64,000 nt of DNA from BJGV01 sp003230615 (GTDB taxonomy: Bacteria; Pseudomonadota; Gammaproteobacteria; Burkholderiales; Nitrosomonadaceae), in the NCBI GenBank assembly GCA_963663215.1, contig OY760140.1, positions 124,001-188,000 of the forward strand, in the 5' to 3' direction. The notes under the pieces were generated by a model. The model saw only the letters and a program-made list of their open reading frames with translations. It was not told the origin of the DNA and did not search any database. Positions 54,046-63,604 of the stretch are shown here, one piece after another; within the stretch, counting starts at the first letter, position 1; each line of letters starts with the position of its first letter. The position numbers were made by a program, and so were the translations under genes.

Positions 54046-54969
54046 ATGAGCGATACCGATAATAATAACGGCACAGTAGAAATAGAAGCAGCTGAAAACG
54101 TGCAAAGTATCGGCCAAGTATTGCAAGCAGTACGGTTGGTTCATGGTATGAACATCCAGGATGTAGCGCGACAATTACGGTTATCAGCGTGGCAGGTCAC
54201 GGCAATTGAGGAAGATGATTACAGTAAATTTCCAAGTCGTACTTTTTTACACGGTTTTATCCGAAATTATGCAAAACTCGTACAAGTGGATACAGTGGAA
54301 TTTTCGCATTTGTTGCAACAAACTTTTCCACCTGTTTCTTCTCAAGCCATCTCGTACCCGGTAGATGGAACTACATTAACATCTAGCCATAAACAATCAC
54401 GTAGTAGCCCAATCCTTGTATGGGGGGCAGTTCTGGCATCGATGTTTTTGATTTATGAGGTTTATCGCGGCGGGGAAGAAAATCAACATACAGATGCGAA
54501 CGTTGAATTTGGAACCATGGCAAAGAATACAACTAAATCTGAAACCGAGGACAAACAGGCAACAGAAAAGATTCAACTTCAATTGCCGCTTGCTATCAAA
54601 TCAATCGATTCCAATGCAGTTCGGTTCACTGAAGAGGAGGAGATAGCTCAACAGGAAAATGATAGCTCGTTTTCAGCGCAGCAAGTAACGACACAAACAG
54701 TGGTTGCTCATAAGCCAGTGAAAAGTGGTAAGGGCATCATCCACTTCGTATTTGATGAAGAATCGTGGGTTGAGGTCATAGATGCAGGAGGCAAGAAGAT
54801 TGTTTCACAGATTAATCCAGGAAATACGGAGAAAATGGTATATGGTAAACCACCGTTTTCTCTAACGATCGGAAACGCCGCTAATGTCAAGCTAGATTAC
54901 AATAGTAAGCCGGTAAACTTGACGCCATATACTAGAAATGGGGGAGTGGCACGTTTATCACTCGAATAG
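54046..54969 (+). CDS. rodZ: RodZ cytoskeleton/cell-shape protein
   Basis: RodZ links MreB to the inner membrane. The 307-residue protein has a cytoplasmic HTH_25 domain (IGQVLQAVRLVHGMNIQDVARQLRLSAWQVTAIEEDDYSKFPSRTFLHGFIRNYAKLV), a membrane helix near 125-140 (PILVWGAVLASMFLIYEVY) and a low-complexity linker. The C-terminal DUF4115 domain includes HFVFDEESWVEVIDAGGKKI and GKPPFSLTIGNAANVKLDY. The position between pilW and ispG is standard. Confidence 0.93.
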   Translation: MSDTDNNNGTVEIEAAENVQSIGQVLQAVRLVHGMNIQDVARQLRLSAWQVTAIEEDDYSKFPSRTFLHGFIRNYAKLVQVDTVEFSHLLQQTFPPVSSQAISYPVDGTTLTSSHKQSRSSPILVWGAVLASMFLIYEVYRGGEENQHTDANVEFGTMAKNTTKSETEDKQATEKIQLQLPLAIKSIDSNAVRFTEEEEIAQQENDSSFSAQQVTTQTVVAHKPVKSGKGIIHFVFDEESWVEVIDAGGKKIVSQINPGNTEKMVYGKPPFSLTIGNAANVKLDYNSKPVNLTPYTRNGGVARLSLE

Positions 54970-55002
54970 AATTTTCACCTATATAAGATTTCCGTACTTA
55001 TC

Positions 55003-56250
55003 ATGACTACATCACAAAACGAAATAAAAAAACACCGCAGTAGTGTTGGCGTCCGGATCGGACAGGTCGGTGTTGGGGGTGGTGCACCAGTAGTAGTGCA
55101 GTCCATGACCAACACCGATACAGAAGACGAATCTGCAACTGTATTACAAGTGGCCCAGCTCGCACGCGCAGGTTCAGAGTTAGTGCGTATAACGGTCAAT
55201 ACTGCCGCAGCAGCGAAAGTCGTGTCGGCTATCCGCACGCGCCTTGATGATATGGGCTGTCATGTACCGCTAGTGGGCGATTTTCATTTTAATGGCCATA
55301 AACTTTTGACTGAATATCCAGATTGCGCACAGGCGTTGGCTAAATACCGAATCAATCCTGGAAATGTAGGACATGGTAAAAAGCGAGATGAACAGTTTGC
55401 TATCATGATCGAAACGGCTTGTAAGTACGACAAGCCAGTACGGATCGGTGTCAATTGGGGCAGTCTAGATCCTGAACTGCTGGCGCGCATAATGGACAAG
55501 AATGCAGAATCGTCAGATCCGAAAGATGCGGGGCACGTAATGCGTGAAGCCTTAATCACCTCAGCTCTAGAAAGTGCTGCTAAGGCAGAAGAAATAGGAT
55601 TGGGTCGCGACCAGATCATATTGTCTTGTAAGGTAAGTGGCGTACAGGATTTAATTGCAGTTTATAGAGACCTAGCAGCATGTTGCAATTATGCATTGCA
55701 TTTGGGATTGACTGAAGCAGGTATGGGTTCGAAGGGAATCGTTGCTTCTACCGCGGCGTTGTCAGTACTATTGCAGGAAGGTATTGGTGACACTATTCGT
55801 ATATCACTCACGCCAGAGCCAGGCGGTGACCGTGCCCGCGAGGTAGTCGTGGCACAAGAAATACTGCAGACCATGGGGTTACGTGCATTTGCACCGCTAG
55901 TGGCCGCATGCCCAGGTTGTGGACGAACTACTAGCACCTATTTCCAAGAGCTCGCTGAGAATATTCAGAGTTACGTGCGAAATCAGATGATAGTGTGGCG
56001 CGAGCAATACGATGGTGTGGAGAACATGAAGTTGGCAGTGATGGGTTGCGTGGTTAACGGTCCTGGTGAGAGCAAACATGCCAATATTGGTATTAGTTTG
56101 CCAGGTTCAGGAGAAAGGCCGGTTGCACCGGTTTATGTGGATGGTCAGAAGTCCGTCACTCTAAAAGGCGACAATATTGCTGGTGAATTCCGCGAGATTG
56201 TTGATGATTATGTGCAGACAAAGTATCCAAAGAAAGTAGCTAATGTATAG
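55003..56250 (+). CDS. ispG: IspG, 4-hydroxy-3-methylbut-2-enyl diphosphate synthase
   Basis: IspG catalyses the penultimate step of the MEP isoprenoid pathway with a 4Fe-4S cluster. The 415-residue protein has VVVQSMTNTDTEDESATV, LVGDFHFNGHKLL, INPGNVG, VRIGVNWGSLD and cluster ligands in ACPGCGRTTSTYFQELAE and MGCVVNGPGESKHANIGISLPG. A KKRDEQF segment interrupts a short loop as in other beta/gammaproteobacteria. The stop overlaps the hisS start. Confidence 0.97.
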   Translation: MTTSQNEIKKHRSSVGVRIGQVGVGGGAPVVVQSMTNTDTEDESATVLQVAQLARAGSELVRITVNTAAAAKVVSAIRTRLDDMGCHVPLVGDFHFNGHKLLTEYPDCAQALAKYRINPGNVGHGKKRDEQFAIMIETACKYDKPVRIGVNWGSLDPELLARIMDKNAESSDPKDAGHVMREALITSALESAAKAEEIGLGRDQIILSCKVSGVQDLIAVYRDLAACCNYALHLGLTEAGMGSKGIVASTAALSVLLQEGIGDTIRISLTPEPGGDRAREVVVAQEILQTMGLRAFAPLVAACPGCGRTTSTYFQELAENIQSYVRNQMIVWREQYDGVENMKLAVMGCVVNGPGESKHANIGISLPGSGERPVAPVYVDGQKSVTLKGDNIAGEFREIVDDYVQTKYPKKVANV

Positions 56251-57532
56251 AAACATTCAGGCTGTCCGTGGGATGAACGATGTTCTGCCTGACCAGGAGC
56301 ATATTTGGGAATTTTTTGAGCAGACCATACGAGAGTGGATGTCGGCTTATGGTTATAGAAACATTCGCATGCCAATTGTCGAACATACCGACTTGTTTGT
56401 TCGGTCCATTGGTGCAGTGACTGACATCGTAGAGAAAGAGATGTATACCTTTCTCGATCATCTCAACGGGGATAGTTTAACGCTGCGGCCTGAAGGTACT
56501 GCTTCTTGTGTGCGTGCAGTGCTAGAACATAATCTACTGTATACAGGGCCGCAAAGACTATACTATTCGGGTCCCATGTTCCGACATGAGCGTCCGCAGA
56601 AGGGGCGATATCGTCAATTTCATCAGGTGGGTGTTGAGGCGTTAGGGTATTCCGGGCCAGATGTTGATGTCGAGTTAATTGTCATGTGCGCAGGATTGTG
56701 GAAAAAGTTGGGTATTTCTAATGTGCGTCTAGAAATTAGTACACTTGGTAGTGTTGAATCGCGTACTTTGCACAGGTCTAGATTGATCGGATATCTAGAG
56801 AGACACTTGGATAAGCTCGATGAAGATGCGCGCAAGCGGCTCTATAGTAACCCATTACGAGTACTCGATAGCAAAAATCCTGAAATGCAGAAAATCATTG
56901 GTGATGCTCCTGGATTGTTAGAAAACATGGATGAGGATTCACTTAAACATTTTGAGAAATTGCAGCAAATGCTACTTGATCAGGGAATTAGCTTTGAAAT
57001 TAATCCACGGTTGGTAAGAGGTTTGGATTACTATAACCGCACTGTATTTGAGTGGGTCACCAACAAGCTCGGTGCGCAAGGTACGGTATGCGCTGGTGGT
57101 CGTTATGATGGATTGGTAGAGCAGATTGGTGGTAAGCCAACACCAGCCTGTGGTTTTGCAATGGGTGTAGAACGTTTATTAGCGCTGGTAATAGAATGCG
57201 GTAGGGAAATACCAAATCCTGCTCCGGATGTCTACGTGATACATCAGGGTGAATCTACAGAAGGACTTACCTGGAAAACCGTAGGTTACTTACGTGATCA
57301 GGGAATCAACGTCATCCTACATTGTGGTGGTGGTGGTTTTAAGGTACAGATGAGGAAAGCCGATGTTAGCGGAGCACGTTTTGCTGTCATTATTGGAGAT
57401 GATGAGGTAAAAGCTGGAGTAATAAGTGTTAAATCTCTGCGTGAAGAGGTAGAACAAGTTAAAATAGGATTGACAGAAGCAGTGGGGCTAATTCAAGGAA
57501 TTGGAGTCAGAAATGTATTTCAATCTAGTTAG
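56243..57532 (+). CDS. hisS: Histidyl-tRNA synthetase
   Basis: It charges tRNA-His. The 429-residue class II synthetase has motif 1 around YRNIRMPIVEHTDLFVRSIG, motif 2 LTLRPEGTASCVRAVLEHNLL and MFRHERPQKGRYRQFHQVGVEALG. The His-specific LVRGLDYYNRTVFEW and motif 3 PACGFAMGVERLLAL are also present, with a C-terminal anticodon-binding domain. The start at 56243 overlaps ispG by 8 bp. Confidence 0.97.
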   Translation: MYRNIQAVRGMNDVLPDQEHIWEFFEQTIREWMSAYGYRNIRMPIVEHTDLFVRSIGAVTDIVEKEMYTFLDHLNGDSLTLRPEGTASCVRAVLEHNLLYTGPQRLYYSGPMFRHERPQKGRYRQFHQVGVEALGYSGPDVDVELIVMCAGLWKKLGISNVRLEISTLGSVESRTLHRSRLIGYLERHLDKLDEDARKRLYSNPLRVLDSKNPEMQKIIGDAPGLLENMDEDSLKHFEKLQQMLLDQGISFEINPRLVRGLDYYNRTVFEWVTNKLGAQGTVCAGGRYDGLVEQIGGKPTPACGFAMGVERLLALVIECGREIPNPAPDVYVIHQGESTEGLTWKTVGYLRDQGINVILHCGGGGFKVQMRKADVSGARFAVIIGDDEVKAGVISVKSLREEVEQVKIGLTEAVGLIQGIGVRNVFQSS

Positions 57533-57540
57533 GAAAGAAG

Positions 57541-58221
57541 ATGGCAACATATGATCTGGAAGAACAGGAAAAAATAGATGGGCTGAAATCCTGGTGGGAA
57601 GTATATGGCACACTGGCAATCATAATTGTGGCAACTTTCATCGCTGGTATATTTGGTACTCAGGCATGGAAGTACTACCAGAAACAACAGACTGATCAAG
57701 CAGCAGAGTTATTTGTTTCTTTGCAAGAAATTGGGGTAGGTGAGGACGCCAAGAAAATAGGAGATGCTGCTCGTTTATTAATGGAGGGTTTTCCCAGTAG
57801 CGGCTTTGCATCGCGTGCCGCGCTAATTTCTGCGCGGGCGAGTTTAGATGCGAATGATGTGCAAAATGCCAGGAACCAGTTTCAGTGGTTGCTGGTCAAT
57901 AGTGATGAAGCTGAATTAAAGGATGTTGCTCGGCTTAGGTTAGCGGGCTTGATGTTGGATGAGAAAAAATACGATGAAGCACTGAAGTTACTAGAGAGCA
58001 AACACAGTGAATTCTTTGCTGGTCTCTATGGGGATCTAAAAGGTGACGTCCTTGTCGCTAAGAGAAACATTTCAGAGGCACGCGTTGCCTATAAAATGGC
58101 GATGGACAAAATTGATAGAAATGGTGCTTACTATAAAATGGCGATGGACAAAATTGATAGAAATGGTGCTTACTATAAAATTGTTCAAATGAAACTTGAT
58201 GCATTAATAGAAACGAAGTAA
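57541..58221 (+). CDS. yfgM: YfgM-family ancillary SecYEG translocon/TPR protein with internal duplication
   Basis: YfgM is an inner-membrane protein with a periplasmic TPR domain that links the Sec translocon to chaperones. The 226-residue protein has the usual YDLEEQEKIDGLKSWWEVYG start, a membrane helix (TLAIIIVATFIAGIFG) and helical repeats (SRAALISARASLDANDVQNARNQFQWLL). Near the end a 42-bp unit is perfectly duplicated in tandem, repeating 14 residues (YKMAMDKIDRNGAY). It lies between hisS and bamB, and its stop abuts the bamB start. Confidence 0.92.
   Translation: MATYDLEEQEKIDGLKSWWEVYGTLAIIIVATFIAGIFGTQAWKYYQKQQTDQAAELFVSLQEIGVGEDAKKIGDAARLLMEGFPSSGFASRAALISARASLDANDVQNARNQFQWLLVNSDEAELKDVARLRLAGLMLDEKKYDEALKLLESKHSEFFAGLYGDLKGDVLVAKRNISEARVAYKMAMDKIDRNGAYYKMAMDKIDRNGAYYKIVQMKLDALIETK
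58090..58173 (+). repeat. Perfect 42-bp tandem duplication in yfgM
   Basis: Bases 58090-58131 and 58132-58173 are identical; a third, partial unit begins TATAAAAT. The frame is kept (14 codons). Confidence 0.97.
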
Positions 58222-59828
58222 TGTCCATAAACAAAATTGTATTGAATATTGTATGTGTTGTTCCTCGGCACGTTTTCTTGGTGCCCTTGCTGCTCATGTT
58301 TGTCGGATGTGCGAGTACTAGCGATTTGTTTAGCAGCGATCTTAAGGCTGATTCAGAGGCGGCCACTGAATCCAGCAGCGAGGATCTCACGACTGATTTA
58401 GTGCAAGATGCCCAGTCTGGCAGCAAAGATATAAATACCATGAAGGATGAAGTTTCAGAACCAGAGACAATTACTAGTGTGCCCCCATTGTGGGAGAACA
58501 ACGTTGGTGATGCAGATTATGATGAGTTTTCAGCGCGGGATGCAGTAGATGATTTAGTCAGCCTTTCCTACCGAATAGGAACAAGTGTAACGGGAACAAC
58601 GGCGCTGGTACCGGGATTTCATAATGATGCTGTGTACGCGGCTTCTGCGAGTGGGCAACTTACACGTTTTGATTCTGCTACAGGCAGCGAAGTGTGGAGT
58701 ATTAATACTTATAGTATGTTGTCTGGTGGAGTAGGAGTGAATGATGAAATGGTTCTAGTAGGTACTTTCAAGGGTGAAGTTCTAGCATTTGATGATCAGA
58801 GTAATCTTCTGTGGCGATCACAGGTAACCAGCGAGATACTGAGCCCGCCACAAGTAGACGATGGTGTGGTGGTAGTTCGCACCGGAGAGGGTAGAATTTT
58901 TGGCTTGGACGCAGTCAATGGCAAACGTAAATGGGTGTATCAAACCTCTAAGCCTTCGCTAACTGTACGAAGTTTTGCTGGAGTGTTGGTCAAGGGAGGC
59001 GTGGTATTTGCCGGGTTTGCTGGTGGAAAGCTCGCAGCGATACAATTGTCCGATGGCAAGGTAGCCTGGGAAGTTGCCGTATCGAAAGCACGTGGTGTGA
59101 CAGAACTGGAGCGAATCACGGATATCACCAGCCTTCCAGTAGCAGATGAAAAACAGATATGTGCTGTAGCCTATAAGGGACGAGTTACCTGCTTTGAAAT
59201 TACTAGTGGCAATCAAATTTGGACGCGAGATACTTCTAGTAGCGCCGGTCTAGCTATGGATAATAAATACGTTTATGTGAGTGAGGATGATGGCTCGGTG
59301 GTGGCTTACAATAAAAATAACGGGACCATTATATGGAAGAAAAAGATACCTAAAAGAGAAGTTAAAAAGTTTGCCAATTTTGCTTGGACTGTCGCAGGCG
59401 AGCCAGGAAGGAGCGCACAGTATAGTGGGACAGCCACTAAAGGCAGCAAAAAGGATTCTAGTATGTGGGATTTCTTAGGTTTAGATTCAGAGTCCAACGA
59501 TAATGAGGAAGACGATTGGGAGCAGAGTGATAGACCCGATATACGAATGGAAGAAGGTGGTTTTTTGGGAAGTTTCATAGTTAGGAAATTTGGTGGCGGC
59601 GACGATAAAGTCCTTGTCAATAAATTGTCTGCGCCTTTTGTTTATGGTTCCCAGGTAGTGGTGGGAGATTCTCAGGGTTATGTGACAATCCTAAAATATG
59701 ATGATGGTGCTATTGTCTCTCAATCTGAGACTGATGGAGGTGCCATCCTTACTCGTCCTGAGCATGTGCCTAATGGTTTAGTGGTACAAACTATTAATGG
59801 TGGACTTTACGCGTTCAGCATTCAGTAG
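58221..59828 (+). CDS. bamB: BamB, outer-membrane assembly lipoprotein, enlarged
   Basis: BamB is the beta-propeller lipoprotein of the Bam complex. The lipobox LLMFVGC puts the lipidated Cys at residue 30. The eight-blade propeller is recognisable by PQQ-like units (VYAASASGQLTRFDSATGSEVWS; VLVGTFKGEVLAFDDQSNLLWRS; AVAYKGRVTCFEITSGNQIWTRD; VYVSEDDGSVVAYNKNNGTIIWKK; VVVGDSQGYVTILKYDDG). At 535 residues it is about 150 longer than usual. The extra length is an acidic Ser/Asp/Glu stretch after the lipid anchor (31-85) and an insertion of about 90 residues (376-467, SMWDFLGLDSESNDNEEDDW) between two blades. It is coupled to yfgM; der follows. Confidence 0.93.
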   Translation: MSINKIVLNIVCVVPRHVFLVPLLLMFVGCASTSDLFSSDLKADSEAATESSSEDLTTDLVQDAQSGSKDINTMKDEVSEPETITSVPPLWENNVGDADYDEFSARDAVDDLVSLSYRIGTSVTGTTALVPGFHNDAVYAASASGQLTRFDSATGSEVWSINTYSMLSGGVGVNDEMVLVGTFKGEVLAFDDQSNLLWRSQVTSEILSPPQVDDGVVVVRTGEGRIFGLDAVNGKRKWVYQTSKPSLTVRSFAGVLVKGGVVFAGFAGGKLAAIQLSDGKVAWEVAVSKARGVTELERITDITSLPVADEKQICAVAYKGRVTCFEITSGNQIWTRDTSSSAGLAMDNKYVYVSEDDGSVVAYNKNNGTIIWKKKIPKREVKKFANFAWTVAGEPGRSAQYSGTATKGSKKDSSMWDFLGLDSESNDNEEDDWEQSDRPDIRMEEGGFLGSFIVRKFGGGDDKVLVNKLSAPFVYGSQVVVGDSQGYVTILKYDDGAIVSQSETDGGAILTRPEHVPNGLVVQTINGGLYAFSIQ

Positions 59829-59924
59829 ACACAATTCGGAAAAATTCATACATTGTAGAAGACAACATTTTTTCTTCAGTAGGAGAAGAGAGGTGGATGT
59901 TCTCTGTGGCAATAATTTGAAACC

Positions 59925-61325
59925 ATGAAACCTATTCTCGTATTAATTGGACGGCCCAATGTTGGGAAGTCAACTCTTTTTAATCGGCTAACCCGTAGCC
60001 GTGATGCAATTGTTGCAAATATCCCAGGTTTGACGCGTGATCGTCATTACAGTCACGGTAAACTGGGCGATAAATCTTATTTGGTAGTGGATACCGGTGG
60101 TTTTGAGCCAGCAGTAAAGGAAGGCATCCTGCATGAAATGGCAATGCAGACAATGCAAGCGGTGGATGAAGCTGATGTAGTGTTATTCATCGTCGACGCA
60201 AGACAGGGACTAGTATCACAAGACAAAATTATCTCCGACCAACTCCGGAAGACAGGACGAAGAATTGTTCTGGTAGTAAACAAAACTGAAGGAATGGCGG
60301 CATCTGTCATTACCGCTGAATTTCACGAACTGCGTCTGGGTCAACCCTGTGCCATTTCTGCTGCTCACGGGGATAATGTAAGTGAGTTAGTAGATATGGC
60401 ACTGGTAGGTTTCCCCGAACAACAAGAAGATGGAGAAAAAGACAAGCACCCGAAGATTGCCATCGTGGGTCGACCCAACGTCGGTAAGTCTACGTTGGTG
60501 AATACGTTGCTGGGCGAGGATCGTGTTATTACGTTTGATCAACCTGGAACTACTCGCGATAGTATCAATATTGATTTTGAGCGTAACAATCGTCACTACA
60601 CCTTAATCGATACTGCTGGCTTGCGTCGTCGTGGTAGGGTATTAGAGACTATAGAAAAGTTCTCAGTAGTTAAAACCTTGCAAGCCGTAGAAGGCGCCAA
60701 TGTGACGGTGCTTGTGCTGGATGGGAGAAACGAGATTTCTGAACAGGACGCACATATAGCCGGATTTATATTAGAGATGGGGCGTGCGTTGGTATTAGTT
60801 GTGAATAAGTGGGATGGGTTGGATGATTATCAGCGTGAAACTATCAAGCGCGAGATTTACAGGAAACTTGCATTTCTCCTAAGTTTTGCCAGACCACACT
60901 ATATATCGGCATTGCGAGGTAGCGGCATGACGGGGTTATTTCCATCAATTGATTCTGCATATGCCGCTGCGATGGCAAAACTGTCTACCCCAAAACTTAC
61001 ACGCACACTCTTAACAGCGGTAGAAAAACAGCCACCACCGCTTGCTGGCATGTTCCGTCCCAAGTTACGATATGCTCATCAAGGTGGCTCCAACCCACCA
61101 TTGATAGTGATTCATGGAAGCGCTCTTAATCATGTACCGAAAACGTATCAGCGCTACCTAGAAAACAAATTTCGTACAACATTCCAACTAGAGGGGACGC
61201 CACTGCGGGTTGAGTTTAAAATGAGTCGCAACCCTTATGCTAACAAGAAGCCTGCACCTCTCAGCGAATCTGAAGAAAAACGCCTTCACCGCCACCGTAG
61301 ATATAATAGAAAGAAATATGGTTAA
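59925..61325 (+). CDS. der: Der (EngA), double-GTPase ribosome assembly factor
   Basis: Der is needed for 50S subunit maturation. The 466-residue protein has two G domains, each with GRPNVGKST (near residues 8 and 182), the switch DTGGF and DTAGLR, and NKTE and NKWD base-recognition motifs. A KH-like C-terminal domain follows (LRYAHQGGSNPPLIVIHGSAL). The basic tail KRLHRHRRYNRKKYG is typical of the proteobacterial form. Intact. Confidence 0.97.
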   Translation: MKPILVLIGRPNVGKSTLFNRLTRSRDAIVANIPGLTRDRHYSHGKLGDKSYLVVDTGGFEPAVKEGILHEMAMQTMQAVDEADVVLFIVDARQGLVSQDKIISDQLRKTGRRIVLVVNKTEGMAASVITAEFHELRLGQPCAISAAHGDNVSELVDMALVGFPEQQEDGEKDKHPKIAIVGRPNVGKSTLVNTLLGEDRVITFDQPGTTRDSINIDFERNNRHYTLIDTAGLRRRGRVLETIEKFSVVKTLQAVEGANVTVLVLDGRNEISEQDAHIAGFILEMGRALVLVVNKWDGLDDYQRETIKREIYRKLAFLLSFARPHYISALRGSGMTGLFPSIDSAYAAAMAKLSTPKLTRTLLTAVEKQPPPLAGMFRPKLRYAHQGGSNPPLIVIHGSALNHVPKTYQRYLENKFRTTFQLEGTPLRVEFKMSRNPYANKKPAPLSESEEKRLHRHRRYNRKKYG

Positions 61326-61434
61326 TAGCAGATTACTTGGGAATCAAAAGTATCTCTAGATTCTTTTCTATACATTGTTTCACATTGTTGGTTACGGTCA
61401 TCATTTTTTCCTGAATGTACAAGCAGGATGATTT

Positions 61435-61818
61435 TTAATGTAGCACTCTTGGCACACTCAGGGTGAATTCGGGAATGGGCGCATCAAAACGGAGGCCGTC
61501 TTCAGCCACCATTTGGTAGCTGCCTTTCATTGATCCAACTGGGGAGGAGATGGCTGTGCCACTTGTGTATTCGAAACTGTCACCTGGCTTTAGTAGAGGC
61601 TGTTCGCCTACTACTCCTAATCCACGTACCTGCTGAATATCGTTTCCCCCATCCACAATAATCCAGTGGCGACTGATGAGCTGAGCAGCGACCATACCAG
61701 TGTTAGCGATGGTGATAGTATAGGAGAACACATAGTGGTCTATCGCTTCGTCTGACTGTTCAGGAAGATAGGCAGTGCGAACTATTACATTAATTTCATA
61801 TTTCTTATCTTCAACCAT
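61435..61818 (-). CDS. apaG: ApaG, Co2+/Mg2+ efflux-associated protein
   Basis: The 127-residue protein is an immunoglobulin-like single-domain protein of the ApaG family: INVIVRTAYLPEQSDEAIDHYVFSYTITIAN, LISRHWIIVDGGN, VRGLGVVGEQPLLKPGDSFEYTSG and GSMKGSYQMV. The usual start MVEDKKYEI (61818) is preferred over a GTG five codons earlier. Its exact role is not settled. It converges on der. Confidence 0.93.
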   Translation of the reverse strand: MVEDKKYEINVIVRTAYLPEQSDEAIDHYVFSYTITIANTGMVAAQLISRHWIIVDGGNDIQQVRGLGVVGEQPLLKPGDSFEYTSGTAISSPVGSMKGSYQMVAEDGLRFDAPIPEFTLSVPRVLH

Positions 61819-61983
61819 ATCCGTATTGCACACTATTTTTCGCTTTACGGCAAGGGTAGAGTTTGTAAAACATGTTCTTGCATAAGTAAAGCAGGTTGAA
61901 TTTTAGCATATGATCTGAAGTAAATAGCCACTAGAGAACCTTTTACGGTTAAAATAGCGTTCCTGATTTTGAGGAATATATTA

Positions 61984-62667
61984 ATGGCCAATTATCTTAT
62001 TGCTCCAAGCATTCTTTCTGCAAACTTTGCTAAATTAGGCGAAGAAATTACCAACGTTATCAATTCGGGTGCAGACATTGTCCATTTCGATGTGATGGAT
62101 AATCATTACGTTCCTAATTTAACAATCGGTCCTTTGGTGTGCGAGGCAATTCGTCCGCTCACCAATGCAATTATCGACGTACATCTGATGGTGGAACCGG
62201 TAGATCGTATCGTTCCTGATTTTGCAAAGGCAGGAGCCAACATTATTTCATTCCATCCGGAAGCATCTAAGCACATTGACCGCACCATAGGCCTCATAAA
62301 GGAACAGGGTTGCAAGGCTGGCCTAGTATTCAATCCTGCAACACCGTTACATTATCTAGACCATGTGCTTGAAAAGCTTGACCTTGTCCTAATTATGTCA
62401 GTGAATCCTGGTTTTGGTGGGCAGAAATTCATTCTTGAAGCACTGAATAAGTTAAAAGCGGTTCGCAAACGTATTGATTCTTGTGGCAAGAAGATTCTTC
62501 TGGAAGTTGACGGTGGGGTGAAAGAGGATAATATTGCCGATATTGCCCGCGCTGGAGCTGACACCTTTGTTGCTGGCTCTGCAATTTTTAGTGCGCGTAA
62601 AGACAGCGATACGCACCACTATGATACGGTAGTGGCTGCATTAAGAGCAGAACTAGCCAAGGTTTAG
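61984..62667 (+). CDS. rpe: Ribulose-phosphate 3-epimerase
   Basis: It interconverts ribulose-5-phosphate and xylulose-5-phosphate in the pentose phosphate or Calvin cycle. The TIM-barrel protein of 227 residues starts MANYLIAPSILSANFAKLGEE; GAGG lies about nine bases before this ATG. VHFDVMDNHYVPNLTIGP, DVHLMVEPVD, IMSVNPGFGGQKF and LLEVDGGVKEDNI contain the active residues. rpe-gph-trpE is a common betaproteobacterial order. Confidence 0.96.
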   Translation: MANYLIAPSILSANFAKLGEEITNVINSGADIVHFDVMDNHYVPNLTIGPLVCEAIRPLTNAIIDVHLMVEPVDRIVPDFAKAGANIISFHPEASKHIDRTIGLIKEQGCKAGLVFNPATPLHYLDHVLEKLDLVLIMSVNPGFGGQKFILEALNKLKAVRKRIDSCGKKILLEVDGGVKEDNIADIARAGADTFVAGSAIFSARKDSDTHHYDTVVAALRAELAKV

Positions 62668-62737
62668 TTATAATTGTTTAGTGAAAGAATCCAGTATTAT
62701 TTTTCTTTCAGATTTTTGGGAGAGAGTATAACGTAGT

Positions 62738-63466
62738 ATGAATAAGAGTCTCTACCCTTATACTAAACCTTCTCCAACTCAAATAGAATTTCCCTTGGTG
62801 GTCAAGGCCGTTATGATTGATTTGGATGGTACGCTGCTCAATACGGCGGGCGATCTTGCTAACGTGGCCAACATAATGTTACGAGAATTAGGTAGAGCAG
62901 AACTGCCACTTGCGACTATTCAATCTTACATAGGCAAAGGCATACAGAATCTGGTTAAGAAATCACTTGAAAACAGTCTTGACGGTGAGCCAGACACCGA
63001 ACTATTTTCTCGAGCGATGACAATTTATGAGCACGAATACGAGAAAAACTTGTGTATCAACACGCATCCCTATCCGGGGGTAGTAGATGGGCTAGCCGCT
63101 ATGAAGGAAGCTAGTTTTCAATTAGCTTGTATCACTAACAAGTCTGAGGTCTTCACTTTACCCCTGCTGCGTACTACCAGTCTGTTAGATTATTTCGATA
63201 TTGTCCTCTCTGGTGATAGTCTACCAAAAAAGAAACCAGATCCAATGCCATTGCAGCATGCCTGTAAGCTATTCGGGATTCTGCCCCATGAAATGTTGCT
63301 GATCGGTGATTCGCTCAACGATACCGTGGCAGCACACGCAGCAGGGTGCTATGTTTTTTGCGTGCCGTATGGCTACAACAAAGGACGTGATATTCTTGAA
63401 CTAGATTGTGACGCCATTATTCCGTCCATTTACGATGCAGTGCAACTGATCAGGAGATCGTTATGA
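62738..63466 (+). CDS. gph: Phosphoglycolate phosphatase (HAD family)
   Basis: It dephosphorylates 2-phosphoglycolate from DNA repair or RuBisCO oxygenation. The 242-residue HAD protein has the nucleophile motif VMIDLDGTLLNTAGD, a cap domain, motif II LACITNKSE, motif III LPKKKPDPMPL and motif IV LLIGDSLNDTVAAHAAGCYVFCVPYGYN. The start at 62738 gives a 25-residue lead before the first motif; that lead is longer than in most homologues. Confidence 0.93.
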   Translation: MNKSLYPYTKPSPTQIEFPLVVKAVMIDLDGTLLNTAGDLANVANIMLRELGRAELPLATIQSYIGKGIQNLVKKSLENSLDGEPDTELFSRAMTIYEHEYEKNLCINTHPYPGVVDGLAAMKEASFQLACITNKSEVFTLPLLRTTSLLDYFDIVLSGDSLPKKKPDPMPLQHACKLFGILPHEMLLIGDSLNDTVAAHAAGCYVFCVPYGYNKGRDILELDCDAIIPSIYDAVQLIRRSL

Positions 63467-63604
63467 ACTACAAAAATAGTGGAACTAAAGTATGTAATAT
63501 TTATACACAGTGTTTTTGCTGGATCCTTAGCTATTGGCTTAGTTGGCGTGCCTAGTACCCCATATAATCGTATTCTTTTCCTCTCGTTTTATTGAAGTTT
63601 TATC

